This document shows positions 41,867 through 51,070 of a stretch of DNA of 64,000 bases, in pieces. The notes below the pieces were generated by a model. That model worked only from the letters and a program-made list of their open reading frames with translations. It was not told the origin of the DNA and did no database searches. The translations under genes and the position numbers were made by a program. The number at the start of each line of letters is the position of its first letter. The first letter of the stretch is position 1. Location: NCBI GenBank assembly GCA_032622095.1, contig CP136069.1, forward strand, positions 2,141,462 to 2,205,461, given 5' to 3'. The DNA is from Siphonodentalium dalli (taxonomy: Eukaryota; Mollusca; Scaphopoda; Gadilida; Siphonodentaliidae).

Positions 41867-42067
41867 TACAGTAATGCCCTAAATAATCGACTCCTTAACC
41901 ACAACAACATTATGGGTAATTTTTCAGAATTTAGTCGGAAATATGACTTGTTGCTCTCAGTGAGAGCTTTCCGATGAATGGCAACAAGCCATATTTCCGA
42001 CTAAATCCAGATAAATTACCCATAATTCAGCATTTTTAAGGAGTTGATTATTTAGGGCATTACTGTA
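41867..42067. mobile_element. Foldback MITE, family A, full length
   Basis: A 201-bp copy, TACAGTAATGCCCTAAATAA ... TTTAGGGCATTACTGTA, with the central TCTCAGTGAGAGCTTTCC and both AGTCGGAAATATGACTTGTT and AACAAGCCATATTTCCGACT arms. The right arm has lost part of the CTGCTGTGGTTAAG segment. Confidence 0.85.
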
Positions 42068-42316
42068 AGAAATTAGGAAATGTTTAGACAATAAGTTATC
42101 ATGCTATGAATCTCTACTATATATGGCTAACGCCCATAGAGAGCCCACACAGATAGAAGGATATATCACTGACTGTCATCTGCTCGTGTCTGAGGGGCAC
42201 CATACATATGTATATCTGTTCATAGTCAAAATATCGTCATCAGTTCCAATTAACCAGTGTCGATCATTCTATGTGAGGAACCACCACTTTTTGGCACTTA
42301 CTGGAATATATATGGT

Positions 42317-42465
42317 CATGGTGATTAATGGCTCACCATGTTCATACATTTTTACGTTAAATTGTGATTGATGGCTCACCTTGCTCATACATTTTTATGT
42401 TATATGGTGATTCGTGTCTCACCATGTTCATATAATTTTACGTTATATGGTGATTCATGGCTCAC
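42317..42465 (-). repeat. 43-bp tandem repeat containing copies of the exon B splice donor
   Basis: On the minus strand the intron opens GTGAGCCATGAATCACCATA. The same opening recurs every 43 bp: donor-like GTGAG(C/A) reads down from 42465, 42422, 42379 and 42336 (plus-strand GCTCAC or TCTCAC at 42460, 42417, 42374, 42331). Each of the last three is preceded by an AACATG or AGCAAG stretch rather than exon sequence. The period is the same as the big satellite, but the sequence is unrelated. Confidence 0.88.
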
Positions 42466-42631
42466 CGTGATAATGGAGTAGTGGTTTGGAAATGTCTTCG
42501 TTGGATACATTGATCTCATGTACGGAGCATGTACTCCACAATCTCTCAGCTGCTGAATCGTGGGCGTGGCATTCCGAATGAGGTAGTCGGCACGGAAACC
42601 ATCCAAAGATACGAGCAATACTGGATTGAAA
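42466..42631 (-). CDS. ENPP: ENPP exon B: start of the catalytic phosphodiesterase domain
   Basis: 55 codons preceded by one split base. The exon opens [17 protein letters not shown], where the Asp of SLDGF is a zinc ligand in characterised ENPPs. It ends [14 protein letters not shown], where the Thr of KTFPN is the nucleophile. Both key residues are intact. The acceptor is TTTTTTCCAG, then T; the donor is ATCACG then GTGAGC. The first base completes a codon begun by GA at the end of exon A, giving Asp. The last codon joins exon C in phase 0. There is no signal peptide or somatomedin-B sequence in or just before this exon, so it is not a first exon. Its neighbour upstream codes for the end of another ENPP module. 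Substrate (nucleotide or lysophospholipid) cannot be told from this part. Confidence 0.95.
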
Positions 42632-43101
42632 CTGGAAAAAACACATAAATATAAAGATAACATTGAATTTAGACATAATTCCTTGTTTTGACTTAAAGAT
42701 CCATAATCCGATTAAGCGCCCCTCAATTACTATTTATATGGATTTGGGGGTAAAAAATATTTGATTCGAGTCGGGGAAACCACATATCAAAGCTCAGAGT
42801 TTTGAGATATCGATTTTTTTTAGATACCTATTATTTTTCACCATCGAGAATTATTAGTGGCCAGGTAAATAGTAAACGAGCCGACGGTCTCGGACCAAAC
42901 TGCAAATGAAGATGGATTAGTCTAAAATCAAGAGGCTTTTTGTGAGTAATAAAGCGAAATTTCGTCAAATTACATGTTGATAAATAACACAATGCGCTGC
43001 GTTGCAGGCAATTTTATTTACAATTTATCACATTTAGGGAATTGTGATGCCGACAACGTGTTCAACTTCATACGGAGGAGATGGGAGACAACTCTACTTA
43101 C
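42632..43101 (-). other. ENPP intron between exons A and B
   Basis: A 470-bp intron, GTAAGT...CCAG on the minus strand. No repeat or further coding segment is recognised. Confidence 0.8.
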
Positions 43102-43307
43102 TCTTTATCACATTTAGCCGCATACTGTGATGGACATCCATCTGTTGGTAGGGGATTTAGCTCCAATGGAAACCATAGCTGAGTCGGTAGAAAAGTCCGA
43201 AGTCGTGCACCTTTCTGTGAGTCAGGCAACAATATGAAATTCAGGCCAGTCAACAGCTCTATATCCCTCACTCGGACAACGTTCTCCAGTAGGTACGTCA
43301 TCACAGA
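43102..43307 (-). CDS. ENPP: ENPP exon A: end of one nuclease-like domain and linker into the next catalytic domain
   Basis: 68 codons plus two bases. Residues 1-42 carry the terminal nuclease-like signature of ENPP1-3-type proteins (VVRVRDIELLTGLNF, then RLRTFLPTQLW), which in single-module ENPPs lies a few residues from the C-terminus. Here the frame continues through PTDGCPSQYAAKCDK, which resembles the CP-x-GF linker that precedes the catalytic domain. It then reaches a strong donor, GA then GTAAGT (43101-43096). The GA joins the first base of exon B as Asp, so the phase fits. Unspliced, the same bases read GAG TAA, a stop. The acceptor is CTTTCCTTCCAG before TCT (phase 0, matching exon Z), and it is supplied by the first unit of the 31-bp array. 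A fused multi-module ENPP is my inference from these joins. Confidence 0.88.
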
Positions 43308-45637
43308 CTGGAAGGAAAGAACGCTACTTCGTCACATACTGGAAGGAAACAAAGCTACGTCATCACGTACTGGAAGGAAACAAAGCTACGTCATCACGTA
43401 CTGGAAGGAAACAACGCTACGTCATCACATACTGGAAGGAAACAAAGCTACGTCATCACGTACTGGAAGGAAACAACGCTACATCATCACATACTGGAAG
43501 GAAATAACGCTACGTTATCACATACTGGAAGGAAATAACGCTACTTCATCACATACTGGAAGGAAACAACGCTACTTCATCACATACTGGAAGGAAATAA
43601 CGCTACGTTATCACATACTGGAAGGAAATAACGCTACTTCATCACATACTGGAAGGAAACAACGCTACGTCATCACATACTGGAAGGAAACAACGCTACG
43701 TCATCACATACTGGAAGAAAACAACGCTACTTCATCACATACTGGAAGGAAACAACGCTACGCTATCACATACTGGAAGGAAATAACGCTACTTCATCAC
43801 ATACTGGAAGGAAACAACGCTAATTCATCACATACTGGAAGGAAATAACGCTACGTTATCACATACTGGAAGGAAATAACGCTACTTCATCACGTACTGG
43901 AAGGAAACAACGCTACATCATCACATACTGGAAGGGAGCAACGCTACATCACATACTGGAAGGGAGCAACGCTACATCATCACATACTGGAAGGGAGTAA
44001 CGCTACGTCATCACATACTGGAAGGAAATAACGCTACGTCATCACATACTGGAAGGGAGCAACGCTACATCATCACACACTGGAAGGGAGCAACGCTACA
44101 TCATCACATACTGGAAGGAAACAACGCTACATCATCACATACTGGAAGGGAGCAACGCTACATCATCACATACTGGAAGGAAACAACGCTACATCATCAC
44201 ATACTGGAAGGGAGCAACGCTACGTCATCACATACTGGAAGGGAGCAACGCTACATCATCACATACTGGAAGGGAGCAACGCTACATCATCACATACTGG
44301 AAGGGAGCAACGCTACATCATCACATACTGGAAGGGAGTAACGCTACGTCATCACATACTGGAAGGGAGCAACGCTACGTCATCACATACTGGAAGGGAG
44401 CAACGCTACATCATCACATACTGGAAGGGAGTAAAGCTACGTCATCACATACTGGAAGGGAGCAACGCTACATCATCACACACTGGAAGGGAGTAACGCT
44501 ACGTCATCACATACTGGAAGGGAGCAACGCTACATCATCACATACTGGAAGGGAGCAACGCTACATCATCACACACTGGAAGGGAGCAACGCTACATCAT
44601 CACATACTGGAAGGGAGTAATGCTACGTCATCACATACTGGAAGGGAGCAACGCTACATCATCACATACTGGAAGGGAGCAACGCTACATCATCACATAC
44701 TGGAAGGGAGCAACGCTACATCATCACACACTGGAAGGGAGCAACGCTACATCATCACACACTGGAAGGGAGTAATGCTACGTCATCACATACTGGAAGG
44801 GAGCAACGCTACATCATCACACACTGGAAGGGAGTAACGCTACGTCATCACATACTGGAAGGGAGCAACGCTACATCATCACATACTGGAAGGGAGCAAC
44901 GCTACATCATCACACACTGGAAGGGAGCAACGCTACATCATCACATACTGGAAGGGAGTAATGCTACGTCATCACATACTGGAAGGGAGCAACGCTACAT
45001 CATCACATACTGGAAGGGAGCAACGCTACATCATCACATACTGGAAGGGAGCAACGCTACATCATCACACACTGGAAGGGAGCAACGCTACATCATCACA
45101 CACTGGAAGGGAGTAATGCTACGTCATCACATACTGGAAGGGAGCAACGCTACGTCAACACATACTGGAAGGAAATAACGCTACATCAACACATACTGGA
45201 AGGAAATAACGCTACATCATCACATACTGGAAGGAAATAACGCTACGTCATCACATACTGGAAGGAAATAACGCTACGTCATCACACACTGGAAGGGAGC
45301 AACGCTACTTCATCACATACTGGAAGGAAATAACGCTACTTCATCACGTACTGGAAGGAAACAACGCTACATCATCACATACTGGAAGGGAGCAACGCTA
45401 CATCATCACATACTGGAAGGGAGCAACGCTACATCATCACATACTGGAAGGAAATAACGCTACGTCATCACATACTGGAAGGGAGCAACGCTACGTCATC
45501 ACATACTGGAAGGAAATAACGCTACGTCATCACATACTGGAAGGAAACAAAGCTACGTCATCACGTACTGGAAGGAAACAAAGCTACGTCATCACATACT
45601 GGAAGGAAACAACGCTACGTCGTCACAGACAGGAATA
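43291..45637 (-). repeat. 31-bp minisatellite, about 76 copies, built on the exon A acceptor
   Basis: The plus-strand unit is ACGCTACATCATCACATACT followed by GGAAGGGAGCA. There are two main forms: GGAAAYAACGCTACKTC at both ends and GGGAGCAACGCTACATC in the middle. Read on the minus strand, each unit contains TTTCCTTCCAG or CTCCCTTCCAG followed by TATGTGATGACGTAG. The exon A boundary reads CTTTCCTTCCAG, then TCTGTGATGACGTAC. The array thus repeats the last bases of the intron and the first 15 of the exon. Local 155-bp and 341-bp higher-order repeats are present. Long open frames on the plus strand come from the 93-bp frame cycle and are not genes. Confidence 0.93.
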
Positions 45638-45861
45638 GAATAAGCCTAGTATGTGCTCAACCCAGGTATATATACATTGTTGTGGGATCACATTTCAGTT
45701 ATTTTTTATTGAATTGATGCCCCCCTTATTTTTGCACCAATCCCTGCAGAAACTGTGGAGTGTCTTATGCGCCACAGGCGCCCGTATAGAGGCTACTGCC
45801 CACATAAATAAGAAGGAGTCTAATGAGATGAGGATGGCTTTCACCTAGTACTGTGGGTGTG

Positions 45862-45974
45862 CTCGGCGAGAGCTTTCCGACGAATGGCAACAAGCCATAT
45901 TTCCGACTAAATCCTGAAAAGTTACCCATAATTCTGCTTTGGCTAAGAGGTCGATTACTTAGGGCATTACTGCA
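45862..45974. mobile_element. Half copy of MITE family A
   Basis: From GAGAGCTTTCCGACGAATGG through AAGCCATATTTCCGACTAAA to GGGCATTACTGCA; the terminal T is mutated to C. The 5' half is missing. It directly abuts the 64-bp repeats. Confidence 0.75.
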
Positions 45975-46165
45975 CATGTGGCAGGACTATCTATACTTAC
46001 TTCATAATTAGCTGAGTAACAGCTCGGAGTACTAGATACATGTGGTTGGACTATCTGTACTTACTTCATAATTAGCCGAGTAACAACCCGGAGTATTAGG
46101 TACACGTGGTAGGACTATCTATACTTACTTCATAATTAGCTGAGTAACAGCTCGGAGTATTAGGT
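45974..46165 (-). repeat. 64-bp tandem repeat copying the exon Z end and splice donor, three units
   Basis: Units start at 45974, 46038 and 46102 (plus-strand ACATGTGG or ACACGTGG). On the minus strand each has the last 36 or so coding bases of exon Z (codons for NTPSCYSANYE or close) followed by an intact GTAAGT donor. Donors are at 46128-46123 (the true exon edge), 46064-46059 and 46000-45995. Reading past the first donor meets an in-frame stop after about 11 codons. Confidence 0.88.
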
Positions 46166-46303
46166 ACATGTGGCAGAACAAAAGATAGCAAGTCGACACT
46201 ACTGCCGCATTCCTTGAGACTGTTGGTGGCGTCACGGCATTTAGCCAGTATTATATAGTAATGTGATGGTATCACTGATCCAGCATGAGGTGCTCCCACG
46301 AAC
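46129..46303 (-). CDS. ENPP: ENPP exon Z: nuclease-like domain core
   Basis: One split base plus 58 codons. The reading IPSHYYIILAKCRDATNSL and then LLSFVLPHVPNTPSC matches the ENPP nuclease-like domain (IPTHFFIVLTSC and LAFILPHR in human ENPP1, from memory of the family). The acceptor is GTTTCACAG, then G. The donor is GAA then GTAAGT, phase 0. Its first base completes AA from exon Y to give Lys, and its end joins exon A with the spacing expected between the LPH motif and VRVRD. In ENPPs this domain lacks catalysis but packs against and supports the phosphodiesterase domain. The frame has no lesion. Confidence 0.92.
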
Positions 46304-46730
46304 CTGTGAAACACATGTCAAGACATATATAGAGTGATCTCCCCTGTATATAGAGTATCTCCAACGAGTTACGTTGGGATATAAGATTTTATGAAACGAG
46401 TTAGATAAATTTGATTCACGAGTAACAGATGAGTTGCGAATAAAATTTATCAAACGAGTTTCATAACATCTTTTATTATGCCAGCTCTTGCAATTAGCCA
46501 ATCAGCGTCAATATATAGTCGATATATAGTGACGGTATACCTAATATGAAATCAATATTAGGTGCTTATCCGCCATCTTGTTTTTTTTTCAGTAACTCAG
46601 TCGCCTCGGGAATTTTTTTGGTGTATCTTGGCGCCAAGAAAGGGGATATCTGTCGGAATTCATTTTCTGTGAATTTGAAGACATAGTACTATGTACCAAA
46701 ACCTGCATGCGATATATTGAAGTAAATTAA
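46304..46730 (-). other. ENPP intron between exons Y and Z, proximal part
   Basis: Contains loosely repeated ACGAGTT-type phrases at about 46355-46470. No repeat family or coding segment is supported. Confidence 0.5.
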
Positions 46731-47104
46731 CCCTTTACCCAACAAACCGGCCAAAACCGGCCAAATAAAGCTGCAACAGCCTAAATTATCTTGGGTCTGT
46801 CTCAATAAACCATACAAATATGGATATCATTGGAACCGGCTCATTGACCACATTGTGATGGTTATAGTTATGCCCTGTGCCAATGCATTCTCTTATATAT
46901 GCGAGTCGACCATAGGTCACCTCGCATATATAAGAGAATGCATTGGCCTAACACTTTTTACCATTTTTTCTTACATTCTTTAACAATTTTTTAATTTTTA
47001 ATGTGTTAAGCCAATGCATTCTCTTATATATGCGAGGCGACCTATGGTCGACTCGCATATATAAGAGAATGCATTGGCACAGGGCCCTTCTGTTGGGTAA
47101 AGGG
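46731..47104. mobile_element. TTAA-flanked piggyBac-like MITE with paired hairpins, copy 1
   Basis: 374 bp with TTAA at 46727-46730 and 47105-47108. Termini are CCCTTTACCCAACA at the left and its reverse complement TGTTGGGTAAAGGG at the right. Two 69-bp hairpins (46879-46947 and 47010-47078) sit in inverted order around an A+T-rich spacer. The inner part is itself palindromic: CCCTGT-hairpin-TAACAC ... GTGTTA-hairpin-ACAGGG. A close copy is at 56872-57264. No transposase. Confidence 0.9.
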
Positions 47105-47317
47105 TTAACTAACAAACTCAACAAGTTGTCCTACATGTACTTCTGGTAATGAGCCATTGACTCAATGCGTTGACGTTAACCGCCCATGACGCGTCACTGT
47201 GACGTTACATAAGTCAATGGCCATAGACGACACATTTATCTTACCAAATTACAATAAATTACAGCGACTATTAATTTAATGGATATGTTGGATTTTGTCC
47301 AATGACATAATAAATAC
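47105..47317. other. Intron sequence between two foldback elements
   Basis: About 210 bp with no recognised feature. It ends at the 141-bp palindrome. Confidence 0.4.
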
Positions 47318-47458
47318 GTTACGGGACGCTTAGTGGTCGGATGTGGTGTCATGTGAGTCTCAGCGAGATTAATATTAGGCGAGGCCGTAGGCCGAGCCTA
47401 ATATTAATCTCACTTCGCCTCACGTGACACCATATCCGACCACTAAGCGTCCCGTAAC
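47318..47458. repeat. 141-bp near-perfect palindrome
   Basis: Arms of about 63 bp: GTTACGGGACGCTTAGTGGT at the left, ACCACTAAGCGTCCCGTAAC at the right, meeting at a GAGGCCGTAGGCCGA centre. Only a few mismatches occur along the stem. Edges may be those of a foldback transposon, but I do not see a convincing target duplication. Confidence 0.85.
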
Positions 47459-47775
47459 TTATAATATCCCAGCATAATGAGTTGACCATCTTGTATATCA
47501 CATGAAAAAAACTAAACATCAGCTCTGTAGAGAACATGCAAACTGTATACAAGTGTTGTGTTGGCTCAGACGGTTCATCACTATACGTCATTACTGTGCT
47601 ACACACGCAAAGAAATTTAGTCCTTTTTAGTTTCGTCTTTATTTGACATCTATCGGGTTATTTATTGGCAAGATTTGTCAATAATATAATTTTAATCAAA
47701 ACAAATAATCATTTATATATATACACATATATACATGTATATAATTATGTGCAGATATCTAATATATAATTTTAA
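47459..47775. other. Intron sequence, A+T-rich
   Basis: Includes a TATATATACACATATATACA stretch at about 47716-47735. No coding segment is supported. Confidence 0.4.
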
Positions 47776-48033
47776 CCCTTTCTTAACTGGAGCTTCTTGA
47801 AGTTTTGTGAGAACCCTGTGCCAATGCATTATCTTATATATGCGAGTCTCCCATGTGGAAATTCGCATATATAAAAAAATGCATTGGCCTAACAATATTT
47901 ACATTGACATTGTTGTAAGCCAGCGCATTCTCTTATATATGTGAAGCTCCTTATGTGAGACTCGCATATATAAGAGAATAAACTGGCACAGGGTATTTAA
48001 TGCTGCACCAGCACAGCTCCCATCATGAAAGTG
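47776..48033. mobile_element. TTAA-flanked piggyBac-like MITE with paired hairpins, diverged
   Basis: 258 bp between TTAA at 47772-47775 and 48034-48037. Ends CCCTTTC...GGAGC and, in reverse, CACTTTC...GGGAGC are imperfect. Hairpins at 47820-47888 and 47919-47987 are clearly of the same family as at 46.9-47.1 kb but more mutated. The segment AACTGGAGCTTCTTGAAGTT recurs, inverted, at the right edge of the window. Confidence 0.7.
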
Positions 48034-48159
48034 TTAAAGAAGGTATGTCTCTTCAGGGCCACAATTACAACAACATAATATTTAAAATAATAGCTATTTT
48101 GAGAATACATTACATATACAACTGAAGATTGTGTGGTTTATTTCGATCCTAAGATTGTG

Positions 48160-49645
48160 GTAAAATATATAGTTGAAATGCATTTTGTCGTAATATACAT
48201 GAGAATTGCATAAACTACATAGAACTTACAATGAGACTTGAATAAACAAAATGGTATTTACCATTAGAATTGTATAAATTACATGGCATTTATATGAATG
48301 AATGAAAGAATGAATGAATGTTTATTGGATAATGTATATATTCTTGACAAACATAAACATATATATAGTGCGATGTACATACAAAATCCGGGCGATAATG
48401 TGACCCAACTGACCGCTTCCCATCAATGCCCATGCATCAATGAAAATTGTATAAACTACATTGAATTTATAATACACTACTAGTACATGGAATTTACAAT
48501 GAGAATTAAATAAACTACTTGGAATTTACAATGAGAATTAAATAAACTACTTGGAATTTACAATGAGAATTAAATAAACTACATGGAATTTACAATGAGA
48601 ATTAAATAAAATACTTGGAATTCACAATGAGAATTAAATAAACAACTTGGAATTTACAATGCGAATTGTACAAACTACATGGTATTTACAATGAGAATTA
48701 AATAAACTGCATGGTATTTACAATGAGAATTAAATAAACTGGATGGAATTTATAATGAGAATTAAATAAACTGCATGGTATTTACAATGAGAATTAAATA
48801 AACTACATGGAATTTATAATGAGAATTAAATAAACTGGATGGAATTTATAAAGAGAATTAAATAAACTGCATGGTATTTACAATGAGAATTAAATAAACT
48901 ACATGGAATATACAATGAGAATTAAATAAACTGGATGGAATTTACAATGATAATTAAATAAACTACATGGAATTTACAATGAGCATTAAATAAAATACTT
49001 GGAATTTACAATGAGAATTAAATAAACTACATGGAATTTACAATGAGAATTAAATAAACTACATGGAATTTACAATGAGAATTAAATAAACAACTTGGAA
49101 TTTACAATGCGAATTGTATAAACTACATGGAATTTACAATGAGAATGAAATAAACAACTTGGAATTTACAATGAGAATTGTATAAACTACTTGGAATTTA
49201 CAATGAGAATTAAATAAACTACTTGGAATTTACAATGAGAATTAAATAAACTACTTGGAATTTACAATGAGAATTAAATAAACTACATGGTATTTACAAT
49301 GAGAATTAAATAAACTACATGGAATTTACAATGAGAATTAAATAAACTACATGGTATTTACAATGAGAATTAAATAAAATACTTGGAATTTACAATGAGA
49401 ATTAAATATAAACTACATGGAATTTACAATGCGAATTAAATAAACTACTTGGAATTTACAATGAGAATTAAATAAACTACATGGAATTTACAATGAGAAT
49501 TAAATAAACTACATGGAATTTACAATGAGAATTAAATAAACTACATGGAATTTACAATGAGAATTAAATAAACTACATGGAATTTACAATGAGAATTAAA
49601 TAAACTGGATGGGATTTACAATGAGAATTGTATAAACTACATGGA
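48160..49645 (-). repeat. 32-bp minisatellite, about 36 clean copies plus decayed ones
   Basis: The plus-strand unit is ATGGAATTTACAATGAGAAT followed by TAAATAAACTAC (32 bp). Clean copies run from about 48486 to 49645. Diverged relatives extend left to about 48160, around a short (GAAT)n-like stretch at 48294-48320. On the minus strand the array starts about 20 bp after the exon Y donor. Its units contain CATT then GTAAATT, similar to the true AAA then GTAATTT. Confidence 0.9.
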
Positions 49646-49662
49646 TATTAACGTTAAATTAC

Positions 49663-49795
49663 TTTGTCTGATTGTTTATCTCGTCCAGCAGGCCATCATG
49701 GTTATAGTCAAATATAGGTCCCGTCATCATCTGGAGGTGGATGTTGTTGGTCGTAGCATACACAGACACAGCTTGCAACAGGACGTCCCACAGAC
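49663..49795 (-). CDS. ENPP: ENPP exon Y: nuclease-like domain with calcium-loop segment
   Basis: Two split bases (GT), 43 codons, and two split bases (AA). The reading LWDVLLQAVSVYATTNNIHL followed by GPIFDYNHDGLLDE matches the ENPP nuclease-like domain. The DYNHDGLLD part corresponds to the EF-hand-like calcium loop (D-x-D-x-DG-type) just after a GPVFD-like motif. The acceptor is TTATCTCCAG, then GT; the donor is ACAAA then GTAATT, which is weaker than the others but in phase with exon Z (AA+G gives Lys). The exon is too short to stand as an ORF, so I rely on the family match and splice phases. The preceding exon is not found to the right; it may lie beyond the window. Confidence 0.88.
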
Positions 49796-50099
49796 CTGGA
49801 GATAAACAGAATGTGCATAAAATTCATAGTACCATAAGGTCAAACAAACTAAATGTTTCTCTGACCGGGGGGGGTAAGGAACAAATTTCCCGATACCAGG
49901 CGCAAACAATTGTTTTCCACCCTTTGGTTACCCACCACCCCCTAATTTTTAATTGTTCCAATTATGGGTAGGGACCCACCTCTCCAAACTGCTTCAAATT
50001 AATATTTTACGCAGTTTTCCTGATCTTATTCGATCAATGTTCCGTATCACGATTATAGAAGTATTTCTACTTTTTATTTACTAACAAGTCTGTAAAGTT
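49796..50099. other. ENPP upstream intron, no recognised feature
   Basis: Holds a G run at about 49867-49874. No further ENPP exon could be identified here. Confidence 0.4.
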
Positions 50100-50520
50100 T
50101 CAAAATAATTCTCCTACAAATGTGGGCTGTAGTGTGCGCTGATGGATTGACATTTGAAATCCAAGATGGCTGCTGGAGGCACTATTTGTTTTAAACAAAT
50201 TTTGGGCAAAAAAATGGAGGCTCTCATTTAGAGGTAAAATAGAAGATCCATATGAAGATTGGATGAGAAATGTGACCTGTAAGGCGTGCTAAAGTATTTG
50301 GTCATACAAAGAGTAAAAGCCAAGATGGCCGCTGGCAGCCATGTTTTTACAAATTTCGGGAAACAATGGTAGGTGTCCATTGAGAGGTAACACCAAATAT
50401 CCATATGAAGCTTGGTGATGATCCGATGAGGGATAAGCTCTGCAGGGTGTGTTAGTAATACAAAGAGTAAAATCCAAGATGTCTGCCAATGGCCAAAATA
50501 GGGTCGGTAGGTAGGCTTGA
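50100..50520. repeat. Copies of the dispersed AAGATCCATATGAAG / CCAAGATGGC repeat family
   Basis: Two or three degenerate modules of the family described at 30.7-31.6 kb: AAATCCAAGATGGCTGCTGG near 50156, GAAGATCCATATGAAG near 50240, GTCATACAAAGAGTAAAAGC near 50302, and a further module near 50395. They include stops in all frames. Confidence 0.75.
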
Positions 50521-50849
50521 CATTTTATTTGTTTTAATAAATTTTTTGACATAGTGTTATGGATTTTCATATCTTGTGCGAGATCTCGATAACTGTAATT
50601 TGCATTATCTTTATATAAACAGTAAAATAAACAATACTTCAAAAATGGCAGATAACAACTAATTTTGAGACAGTGAACATATTTTTTTGTTTCTATTTAT
50701 AAAACATTTCAGAATTTTTTTTTGAAAACCATGAAAAAATCTTTAGGGTATGGGGTTTAAAATAGGGTAGGTTGGGAAACCCAAACCACAAGTATTATTT
50801 TCTTTGGCATTACCTACAATATGACCAAACAGACAGGCATTTATTTCCA
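50521..50849. other. Intron sequence, no recognised feature
   Basis: A+T-rich; no coding segment is supported. Confidence 0.4.
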
Positions 50850-51070
50850 CTTTTAACAGCTTTTACCACAAGAATTAGCAAACAGGTTTTTATTTGTTTA
50901 CCCACCAGTTATCAAAAACAATGTTGGATATGAAAAATCTTTAATATTATCAAAGATAGCAAAAGCAAATATCAAATACAAGTTGAAATTTGTTTTGCTC
51001 GATTTATGGCGAGTACGAGTAGAGATGATGAACATCGTTTTGTGAAAGCGAGTGGCAGGATGATATACAA
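50850..51070. repeat. Dispersed repeat, partner at about 55090-55310
   Basis: The two stretches share CCACTTTTAACAGC-like and TTACCACAAGA phrases, CTCACAAATTATCAAAAACA-like sequence, CTTTAATATTATCAAA, ACAAGTTGAAATTTGTTT, and GAACATCG near the end, all in the same order and orientation. No terminal repeat or coding content is seen, so the element class is unknown. Confidence 0.6.

Noticed and set aside
43234-43848. 204-codon plus-strand frame of TYWKE-type repeats
   Set aside because: Product of the 31-bp array (93-bp frame cycle), antisense to ENPP exon A. It opens and closes with unit variants.
50289-50642. 117-codon minus-strand ORF as a possible upstream ENPP exon
   Set aside because: No ENPP motif; it lies across the dispersed CCAAGATGGC repeat.
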